Source: Paludibacter sp.
GTDB lineage: Bacteria; Bacteroidota; Bacteroidia; Bacteroidales; Paludibacteraceae
Length of the DNA: 64,000 nucleotides
Assembly: GCA_028692715.1 (NCBI GenBank)
Contig: JAQUWU010000004.1
Coordinates: 62,001 to 126,000, forward strand
Direction: 5' to 3'
Of the stretch, positions 17,691 through 25,199 are shown one piece after another. Made by a program: the position numbers and the translations under genes. The notes beneath the pieces are model-generated. The model was not told where the DNA came from. It did no database searches and worked only from the letters and a program-made list of their open reading frames with translations. Numbering within the stretch: the first letter of the stretch is position 1; every line of letters starts with the position of its first letter.

Positions 17691-19349
17691 ATGAAGAAAC
17701 TTAAGATCATTTTTAGTTTAGTCCTTATTATTTCAGCCTTAACGGCTCAAACTCCTGCATTTCCCGGAGCAGAAGGTGGCGGAATGTATACAACCGGAGG
17801 TCGTGGTGGCAAAGTATTGTATGTAACCTCGCTTGCTGATGATGGATCTTCAGGTACTTTTCGTTGGGCAATCAATCAATCAGGAGCCAGAATTATTGAA
17901 TTTAAAGTTTCAGGGCTCATTGAATTAAAAAGCAATATCTCCATTAAAAATGGGAATCTAACCATTGCCGGACAAACAGCTCCCGGTGATGGAATTTGTT
18001 TTAAAGATTATGATATTACTGTGGATGGAGACAATATTATTATCCGATATATCCGTGTTCGGTTGGGAAATGGAATTCTTTCGCGCGAAAGTGATGCCAT
18101 TGGTGGCAGATACCAGAAAAATATAATTTTAGATCATTGTTCTTTTAGTTGGAGTATTGACGAATGTGCATCTTTCTATTCGAATGAAAATTTCACTATG
18201 CAATGGTGTTTTATTACCGAATCGTTGAATAATGCAGGACATTCAAAAGGTGCACATGGCTATGGTGGTTTATGGGGTGGAAAAAATGCTAGTTTTCATC
18301 ATAATCTTATTGCACACCATAATAGCCGGAATCCACGCTTCAATGGCTGGAAACGTTCCGGTTTAAGTTATACAAATCCACAGGACGAAGAACGGCTTGA
18401 TTTTAGAAATAATGTAATTTACAATTGGGGCGATAATAGTTCATATGGTGGAGAAGCACTTGGGAAATACAATATGGTAGCGAACTATTTTAAATACGGT
18501 CCGGGTACAAAATCAAGTATAAAATCAAAAATTACTCAGGTTGATATTGATGCGGATATTGTTACTTATGCTCCTGGATTTGGACAATATTTTATACGGG
18601 ATAACTATGTATATGGAAATACTTCAGTAACAAATGATAACTGGACAGGTGTAACTTATGCTTCCGGTGTAAATCAAACAAGTTGCAGAGCAGATGTTCC
18701 TTTTCAAAGTGTTTCTATTTCCCAACATACGGCTATAAAAGCGTTTGAAAAGGTTATGGAATACGGTGGTGCATCACTTTCGCGCGATACTATCGATAGA
18801 AGAATTGTACGTGAAGCGAAAGAGGGTACTGCAACTTATTCAGGCTATATAACCAATCGTCCCGGATTAATTGATACTCCGGATGACGTTGGTGGTTGGC
18901 CGGAATATAATTCTACAATGGCTCCGGCAGATTCGAATGCAGATGGAATACCAGATGGTTGGCTCGAAACAAATTATCCCGGAAAAACGTCTACCAATGC
19001 AGATGAAAATGGATATACTTACCTTGATTTATATTTGGCAAGTCTGGTGCAAACAATTACCGAAAATCAGAATTCAGAAGCTATTATTTCCGGAATATTT
19101 TTACCTGAAATAAATTCAAATAAGAATGTTACAGTAAATTATCAGGCTAACTCGAAAAATCTTCAACTTGAATCTTCTTTTAATATTAAAATAATTTCTA
19201 TCTTTGACTATGCTGGAAGATTGATTAAAACAATTCCTACAAACGCTCAAAAAGTAAATTTAGATGTAAATGACCTGAAAAAATCAGTGTATATCATTAA
19301 AGCAACTTTGTCTAATTCAACTGTAACTACCATTAAAATAGTTATTTAG
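17691..19349 (+). CDS. Pectate lyase, PL1 family, with T9SS tail
   Basis: The 552-residue protein has a signal peptide ending LTAQ (about residue 19). A PL1 beta-helix (about 22-400) opens with FPGAEGGGMYTTGGRGGKV and includes ILDHCSFSWSIDECASFY and HHNSRNPRFNGWKRSG, the latter holding the family's catalytic Arg region. A DSNADGIPDGWLE calcium-type segment (about 408-422) precedes the C-terminal type-A sorting domain (about 475-552). It cleaves de-esterified homogalacturonan by beta-elimination, exported by T9SS to the surface or medium. Its neighbour 15 bp downstream is a close relative without the tail, a tandem duplication followed by loss or gain of the export domain. Confidence 0.93.
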   Translation: MKKLKIIFSLVLIISALTAQTPAFPGAEGGGMYTTGGRGGKVLYVTSLADDGSSGTFRWAINQSGARIIEFKVSGLIELKSNISIKNGNLTIAGQTAPGDGICFKDYDITVDGDNIIIRYIRVRLGNGILSRESDAIGGRYQKNIILDHCSFSWSIDECASFYSNENFTMQWCFITESLNNAGHSKGAHGYGGLWGGKNASFHHNLIAHHNSRNPRFNGWKRSGLSYTNPQDEERLDFRNNVIYNWGDNSSYGGEALGKYNMVANYFKYGPGTKSSIKSKITQVDIDADIVTYAPGFGQYFIRDNYVYGNTSVTNDNWTGVTYASGVNQTSCRADVPFQSVSISQHTAIKAFEKVMEYGGASLSRDTIDRRIVREAKEGTATYSGYITNRPGLIDTPDDVGGWPEYNSTMAPADSNADGIPDGWLETNYPGKTSTNADENGYTYLDLYLASLVQTITENQNSEAIISGIFLPEINSNKNVTVNYQANSKNLQLESSFNIKIISIFDYAGRLIKTIPTNAQKVNLDVNDLKKSVYIIKATLSNSTVTTIKIVI

Positions 19350-19364
19350 AAAAATATCTTTAAA

Positions 19365-20756
19365 ATGAAATTTTTAAAAGAAACAGCTCTCTTTTTTTGT
19401 ATTCTACTTTCCCTGACAGTTTATTCCCAAACACCCGCTTTTCCTGGAGCTGAAGGAGGTGGAATGTTTACAACCGGCGGACGAGGAGGAAAGGTGATTT
19501 ATGTAACTTCATTAGCCGACGATGATTCAAAAGGTACATTCCGTTGGGCTGTTTATCAGAAATATCCCAGAACTATACTCTTTAAAGTTTCCGGAATTAT
19601 TAGTTTGACCAAGTCTTTGTCAATAAAATCTGGTGATTTGACTATAGCAGGACAATCAGCTCCCGGTGATGGAATTTGTATTAAGGATTATAATGTCAAT
19701 GTTAATGCTGATAATATAATTATCCGTTTTATTCGTTTTCGTTTGGGCGATTTGGTAAAAGATCACGAACCAGATGCCTATGGTGGAAATAATCAGAAGA
19801 ACATTATAATAGACCATTGTTCATCCAGTTGGTCGGTGGACGAATGTGCTTCTTTCTATTCTAATGAGAATTTTACGATGCAATGGTGTATCATTTCAGA
19901 GGCTTTGAATAATTCGGAACACCCAAAAGGTGCACATGGATATGGTGGAATATGGGGTGGTAAAAATGCTTCATTTCACCACAATCTAATTGCTAATAAT
20001 AGCAGCCGAAATCCACGTTTCAATGGTTTCAAACGTTCAGGATTGAAATATAGGAATTCTCAGGATGAGGAAAGAGTCGATTTCAGAAACAATGTGATTT
20101 ATAATTGGGGAACGCACAGTTCGTATGGCGGCGAAAGTGGAACTTATAATATTGTAGGTAATTATTTTAAAGCTGGACCCGGAACGAATCCAAAAACAGC
20201 CGATCGTATCACGCAGGTAGATATGGACAAAGATCCTTCGAAATGTCCTCCGGGATATGGCAGGTATTTTATTCAGGATAATTATGTATTTGGTTATCCA
20301 AAAGTAACCAAAAATAACTGGGAGGGTGTCTATTTAAAAACAGGCGTAAACGAGGATGACTGTAAACAATTAAAGCCCTATAAATATACTGCTATAACTG
20401 AACAGTCTGCTGAAAATGCTTTCCAAAAAGTAGTGAATTATTCTGGAGCATCTTTAAAAAGAGATACTGTTGATGGAAGAATTTGTTACGAGGTTAAAAC
20501 CGGAACTTCCACTTTTATAGGTTCACAATCCGGAAAACCCGGACTTATCGATTCGCAAACAGATGTTGGCGGTTGGCCTGAGTACAAATCGCTTCCTGCA
20601 CCAGTCGATATAAATAACGATGGAATACCTGATGGTTGGTTAGAGAAAAACTACCCTTGTAAAGTTGCTACAGACTTAAATAACGACGGATATACCTATC
20701 TTGAAGTGTATTTAAATAGTTTGGTTGAACCCATAACCCTTGATCAATTAAAATAA
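19365..20756 (+). CDS. Pectate lyase, PL1 family, without T9SS tail
   Basis: The 463-residue protein is a paralogue of the preceding gene, with near-identical segments such as FPGAEGGGMFTTGGRGGKV, SVDECASFYSNENFTMQWC and SSRNPRFNGFKRSGLKY. It has a signal peptide (about 1-21, LTVYSQ) and ends soon after the INNDGIPDGWLE segment, with no sorting domain. Export to the periplasm is therefore expected, where it would cut imported galacturonan oligomers. It is only 15 bp from its paralogue and 6 bp from the methylesterase that follows, so the three are co-transcribed. Confidence 0.93.
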   Translation: MKFLKETALFFCILLSLTVYSQTPAFPGAEGGGMFTTGGRGGKVIYVTSLADDDSKGTFRWAVYQKYPRTILFKVSGIISLTKSLSIKSGDLTIAGQSAPGDGICIKDYNVNVNADNIIIRFIRFRLGDLVKDHEPDAYGGNNQKNIIIDHCSSSWSVDECASFYSNENFTMQWCIISEALNNSEHPKGAHGYGGIWGGKNASFHHNLIANNSSRNPRFNGFKRSGLKYRNSQDEERVDFRNNVIYNWGTHSSYGGESGTYNIVGNYFKAGPGTNPKTADRITQVDMDKDPSKCPPGYGRYFIQDNYVFGYPKVTKNNWEGVYLKTGVNEDDCKQLKPYKYTAITEQSAENAFQKVVNYSGASLKRDTVDGRICYEVKTGTSTFIGSQSGKPGLIDSQTDVGGWPEYKSLPAPVDINNDGIPDGWLEKNYPCKVATDLNNDGYTYLEVYLNSLVEPITLDQLK

Positions 20757-20762
20757 AGTAGA

Positions 20763-21713
20763 ATGAAGAAGTTGTCAGTATTATTTTTGATTTTCATTAG
20801 TGTAACAGTTTGTTCGCAAGAACATTACGACATTGTTGTTGACCGTAACGGTACTGGTCATTTCAGAAATATTCAACAAGCGATAGATTCTGTCAGGGCA
20901 TTTAATCCTGCTGGAAGAGTTACTATTTTTATTAAAAAAGGTTTTTACAAGGAAAAACTCGTTCTTCCAACTCATGTTTGTAATGTACGTTTGCTGGGCG
21001 AAGATAAATTCCAAACGATTATAAATTACGACGATCATGCCAACATCAATAAGATGGGGACTTTCCGAACTTCTACATTTAAGATTATTGGAAATGACAT
21101 TACGCTTGAAAATCTTACTGTTGAAAATTCGGCTGCTCAACTCGGACAAGCTGTAGCATTACATGTTGAAGGCGATCGAATTGTTTTTAAAAACTGTCGT
21201 TTCCTTGGGAATCAGGATACAATTTATACAGGAAGAGAAAATATGCGTCAATATTTTGTTGACTGTTATATTGAAGGAACTACTGATTTTATTTTTGGCC
21301 CGAGCACTGCGTGGTTCGAAAATTGCGAAATTGTTTGTAAACGAAATTCGTATATAACTGCTGCCAGCACTCCACAAAATATTAAATATGGTTATATTTT
21401 TAATCGTTGTACTATAAAGCTAGCTGATGATGTGACTACAGAGTATTTAGGGCGCCCGTGGAGAGCCTACGCCATGACTTTGTTTATGAATAGTAGTTTA
21501 CCAAGAGGCATTAAAGCAATTGGTTGGGATAACTGGCGAAATCCAGAAAATGAAAAAACAGCCAGATATATGGAATTTAATAATACTGGCGAAGGTGCTA
21601 ATACTTCTGAACGTCCAAAATGGATTAAATTACTATCTAAAAAAGAGGCTGAAGAATATACTGTTGAAAATGTGATGAAAGGTTGCGATGGTTGGAATCC
21701 ACAGGCTAATTAA
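20763..21713 (+). CDS. Pectin methylesterase, CE8, periplasmic type
   Basis: The 316-residue protein has a signal peptide (about 1-19, SVTVCSQ) and a single CE8 beta-helix domain of normal length. Family segments are GQAVALHVEGDR, FLGNQDTIYTGREN, CYIEGTTDFIFGPSTAWFE, SYITAAST and EYLGRPWRAYA, giving the two catalytic Asp, the Gln and the Arg. It removes methyl groups from oligogalacturonides, probably in the periplasm, since it lacks the tail present on the 3,551-7,648 enzyme. It is 6 bp from the PL1 gene upstream, consistent with demethylation and cleavage acting together. Confidence 0.94.
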   Translation: MKKLSVLFLIFISVTVCSQEHYDIVVDRNGTGHFRNIQQAIDSVRAFNPAGRVTIFIKKGFYKEKLVLPTHVCNVRLLGEDKFQTIINYDDHANINKMGTFRTSTFKIIGNDITLENLTVENSAAQLGQAVALHVEGDRIVFKNCRFLGNQDTIYTGRENMRQYFVDCYIEGTTDFIFGPSTAWFENCEIVCKRNSYITAASTPQNIKYGYIFNRCTIKLADDVTTEYLGRPWRAYAMTLFMNSSLPRGIKAIGWDNWRNPENEKTARYMEFNNTGEGANTSERPKWIKLLSKKEAEEYTVENVMKGCDGWNPQAN

Positions 21714-21775
21714 GCAATCATTATTTTGATTTGAAAAAGAAATAAAATATATATTTACCTTAAAATCTAAAAATC

Positions 21776-23131
21776 ATGAACAGGCGAAATTTCTTAACTA
21801 CTTCATCGGTGGTGGCTGCCGGTGCACTTCTAAGTTCTATTCCGGGAATTACGGAAGCAAAAAATGACAGAAAAACAGGAAATGAATTGACAAAAAAGAA
21901 AAGAATTGCTCTCATCGGAACCGGTTCACGTGGTACTTCCATGTGGGGAAAAGCTGTTATCAAAGATTATAGTGATTTTGTTGAATATGTTGGTTTATGT
22001 GATATAAATCCGGGTAGGGTAGAAGCTGCTAAAAACTACATGGGTGCAACTTGTCCAACTTTTACCGATTTCGAAACCATGATGAAGGAGGTAAAGCCTG
22101 ATGTGCTTATTGTTACAGTAAATGATTATTTACACGATAAATATATTGTTAGGGGACTTGAATTAGGTTGCGATGTAATTTCCGAAAAGCCAATGACAAC
22201 CGATGAAGTAAAATGTCAGGCAATTTTGGATGCGGAAAGAAAATCAGGAAAAAAATTAACCGTCACTTTCAATTATCGATATTCTCCTCATCGTTCCAAA
22301 ATTTGGGAATTGATCCAAAGCGGCGAAATCGGTGAAGTAACATCAGTCGATTTCCATTGGTATCTCGACACAAGTCATGGTGCTGATTATTTCCGTCGCT
22401 GGCATCGCAAACGTGAATTCAGTGGCTCACTTTGGGTGCATAAATCAACTCATCATTTCGATTTATTAGGTTGGTGGCTCGATTCTGAACCCGAAGAAGT
22501 ATATGCTTCAGGTAAATTAGAATTTTATGGGAAAAATGGCAAACAGCGAGGAAAAAATTGTAGATCGTGCAGTCATAAAGATAGCTGCGATTTCTATTGG
22601 GATGTAGATAAGAATGCCTACTATAAAATGTTATATACCGACAACGAAAAGTATGATGGATATTTACGTGATGGTTGCGTATTTAAAGAGGATATTGATA
22701 TTTTTGATAAAATGGCTGCAACCATAAAATATGCCAATGGAGTTCAGGTAGCCTATTCTGTTGTTACTTATGCTCCCTACGAAGGATATCGAATTGCCTT
22801 TAACGGAACAAAAGGACGAATTGATGCCTGGATTGAAGAAAAAAATCCTGTTTATCAATCGGATTACGACGAAATAATGGTTACACATAATTTCGGAAAA
22901 CGCGATTTCTATCGTGTTTTAAAAAGTGAAGGTCATGGTGGTGGCGATAAATTGTTACACGATCACATTTTTACAAATAAAAAAGAGGATCCGTTTAAGC
23001 AAGCAGCAGGAGTCCGCGATGGCGCTTTTTCAATTTTAACAGGTGTAGCTGCTCGAAAAAGTTGTGATAGTGGAAAACCTATCAAAATTGCTGATCTGAC
23101 CGATTTGGTTCCAAAATCCAAAAAGAGTTAA
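21776..23131 (+). CDS. Tat-exported Gfo/Idh/MocA-family oxidoreductase
   Basis: The 451-residue protein starts MNRRNFLTTSSVVAAGALL, a twin-arginine signal ending near LLSSIPGITEA. A Rossmann fold follows with GTGSRGTSMWGKAV (about 47-60) for NAD binding, then CDVISEKPMTT, whose EKP is the family's conserved motif. A Cys-rich insert NCRSCSHKDSC (about 262-272) is present. Export after folding would allow it to carry bound NAD(H) to the periplasm, as in GH109-type members that use NAD transiently to break glycosidic bonds. It is 62 bp after the methylesterase and 30 bp before a lyase gene, clearly inside the pectin cluster. The substrate is unknown; a uronate or an acetylated pectic sugar can be suggested but not shown. 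Confidence 0.85.
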   Translation: MNRRNFLTTSSVVAAGALLSSIPGITEAKNDRKTGNELTKKKRIALIGTGSRGTSMWGKAVIKDYSDFVEYVGLCDINPGRVEAAKNYMGATCPTFTDFETMMKEVKPDVLIVTVNDYLHDKYIVRGLELGCDVISEKPMTTDEVKCQAILDAERKSGKKLTVTFNYRYSPHRSKIWELIQSGEIGEVTSVDFHWYLDTSHGADYFRRWHRKREFSGSLWVHKSTHHFDLLGWWLDSEPEEVYASGKLEFYGKNGKQRGKNCRSCSHKDSCDFYWDVDKNAYYKMLYTDNEKYDGYLRDGCVFKEDIDIFDKMAATIKYANGVQVAYSVVTYAPYEGYRIAFNGTKGRIDAWIEEKNPVYQSDYDEIMVTHNFGKRDFYRVLKSEGHGGGDKLLHDHIFTNKKEDPFKQAAGVRDGAFSILTGVAARKSCDSGKPIKIADLTDLVPKSKKS

Positions 23132-23161
23132 ACATAATACTCAAAATCAATACGTAAAAAA

Positions 23162-24979
23162 TTGAAAAAGTCATTGTTTTTCATTTTTTTTCTTTTCATA
23201 TCCATCAATATTAGCTGTCGGGCACAACAAATTGCCAATTACGGAGTGGAAGGTTGGGCTACTTATACTATAGGAGGTAAAGGTGGCAGGATTATCCGCG
23301 TGACCAATCTCAATGAGAGTGGGACAGGCTCATTTGTAGAAGCAATAGCTGCTACTGGACCCAGAATAATCGTTTTTGATATAGGAGGAGTGATAAACAT
23401 GAATGGATCTTCCAAATCAATAAAGAATCCTTATGTAACTATTGCCGGCCAAACTGCCCCCGGGAAAGGCATAACATTTATTAATGGAGGTTTGAACATT
23501 AGTACTCACGATGTAATTCTCCAACATGTTAAAATTCGTCCCGGAGCAGCCGGACATGAAATAGGTTTCTGGGAACCTGATGCATTCTCTACCATTGGTG
23601 CATTTAACGTTATCATTGATCATTGTTCTTTTACCTGGGCTGTTGACGAAAATTGTTCAGCTTCCGGCGATCGTTTTAATGGTGCTACACCCGATGACTG
23701 GAGAAATAACACTTCCCATGCTGTCACTATAAGCAATAATATCATTGCTGAAGGATTAAGTTTTGCTACACACTCCAAAGGTGAACATTCTAAAGGCACA
23801 CTAGTACACGATAATACTTCCGATATTGCCATTCTTCATAATCTTTATTCTTGCAATAGAGATAGAAATCCATTATTTAAAGGTGGTGCAAGAGGTGTTA
23901 TAGTAAACAATTTTATTTATAATCCCGGATCGGCAGCTATGAGTTTTGGTCTGGTAGATACTGAATGGACTGATTATGAATATCAAATTGGAGAAATTTC
24001 CATTGTTGGTAATTATTTGCAGCCTGGCTCAAGTACAAGTGCCAGCCTTGCTTTGCTGAAAATTGGTAATGGGCCATGTGAGATATTTATGTCGGATAAT
24101 ATCTCAAATAAACCATCTGGAAGTATTCAAAACGAATGCAAAGGTGAAATATTGAAAATTGTTTCGGCTAAGTCCATTTGGAACGATAATATTCACGTAC
24201 TACCGGTGATGGATGTACAACAAAATATAGTAAAAAATGCAGGAGCCAGACCTTGGAACAGGGATGAAATTGATACAAGGATTATAAATGATATGGTGAC
24301 CGGTAATGGAAAAATTATTAACTATGAAACGGAAGTTGGAGGTTATCCTGACTATGCCCCGATATTCGAATCATTTCAGGAAGATAAATGGAACCTGGAT
24401 TATATGCTGAAACTCTCTCCTAATCTTACTATTGTAACTCCGAACTCCGGACAACTTTTTTTTAAAGACTCAGTCTATACAATTGAATCGCTGATGAATA
24501 GAAATGATAATACAATCAATTATTTAGAGTTGTTAGTCAATGGTAATTCCGTAGGAAAATTAAGTCAAACCCCATATAAATGGGATATTTGTATCAAAGA
24601 CACCGGCAATTACGAGTTATTGGTAGTTGCTGATATTGATAGCATGATGAAAACAGCGACAAAAACTTCCCATATTCGCGTAATCAATCCATCATCTACA
24701 TTTGTAAAACAAAACAAATCAACAACACTTTCCTACTCATTTTCACCAAATCCGTTTCGGGTAAATACAAACATCAGTTACAATTTATCTGAACCAATGT
24801 TTGTTAAACTTGAAATTTATAATATCATGGGAACTCTGGTTGGTTCTTTGGTTAACGAATTTCAATCTGAAGGTGAGTATAATTTAAATTGGGAACCTCA
24901 AAATTTGCCTTCAGGTATTTATTTTAGCAATTTGCAGACAGGAAATGATGTGTTGTGCAGTAAATTAATATATCAATAG
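23162..24979 (+). CDS. PL1-like pectate lyase with T9SS tail
   Basis: The 605-residue protein is read from a TTG start, because only this start gives a complete signal peptide (MKKSLFFIFFLFISINISC) and no nearby ATG does. The beta-helix (about 25-400) has YVTIAGQTAPGKGITF, IIDHCSFTWAVDENCSASGD and NRDRNPLFKGGARG, the last matching the catalytic Arg region of PL1. It is more divergent than the two tandem PL1 copies. An Ig-like region (about 425-515) precedes a type-A T9SS tail containing SFSPNPFRVNTNISYNLSEP. It likely cleaves a pectic polymer outside the cell. It follows the oxidoreductase gene by 30 bp. Confidence 0.85.
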   Translation: MKKSLFFIFFLFISINISCRAQQIANYGVEGWATYTIGGKGGRIIRVTNLNESGTGSFVEAIAATGPRIIVFDIGGVINMNGSSKSIKNPYVTIAGQTAPGKGITFINGGLNISTHDVILQHVKIRPGAAGHEIGFWEPDAFSTIGAFNVIIDHCSFTWAVDENCSASGDRFNGATPDDWRNNTSHAVTISNNIIAEGLSFATHSKGEHSKGTLVHDNTSDIAILHNLYSCNRDRNPLFKGGARGVIVNNFIYNPGSAAMSFGLVDTEWTDYEYQIGEISIVGNYLQPGSSTSASLALLKIGNGPCEIFMSDNISNKPSGSIQNECKGEILKIVSAKSIWNDNIHVLPVMDVQQNIVKNAGARPWNRDEIDTRIINDMVTGNGKIINYETEVGGYPDYAPIFESFQEDKWNLDYMLKLSPNLTIVTPNSGQLFFKDSVYTIESLMNRNDNTINYLELLVNGNSVGKLSQTPYKWDICIKDTGNYELLVVADIDSMMKTATKTSHIRVINPSSTFVKQNKSTTLSYSFSPNPFRVNTNISYNLSEPMFVKLEIYNIMGTLVGSLVNEFQSEGEYNLNWEPQNLPSGIYFSNLQTGNDVLCSKLIYQ

Positions 24980-25120
24980 ATAGTTCCAAATTTTTTTAAC
25001 TCGCTATCCTCTATTGGATAAAATGATTTACTTTCCCTTACCTGTTAAAAATAATTGACCCAAATTCATAGAGTATATTATCTATTTTTTAAGTTGATAA
25101 AATCATGTGTATTAAATATG

Positions 25121-25162
25121 TCATTTTCTCCACATAATACTTTTAATCTAAAACTACTTTCG
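25121..25162 (+). promoter_or_regulatory. Promoter and shared motif upstream of PL9
   Basis: TCATTTTCTCCACA (25121-25134) starts 34 bp before TACTTTCG (25155-25162), a one-base variant of TAnnTTTG. There is no -33 TTG at normal spacing. The words ACTTTCG and ACGTCAAGTTATAA resemble the susC start region (ACTTTTG, ACGTAAAGTTATAA). Confidence 0.5.
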
Positions 25163-25199
25163 TAACGTCAAGTTATAAGAAAATCTTAATTTAATCATT

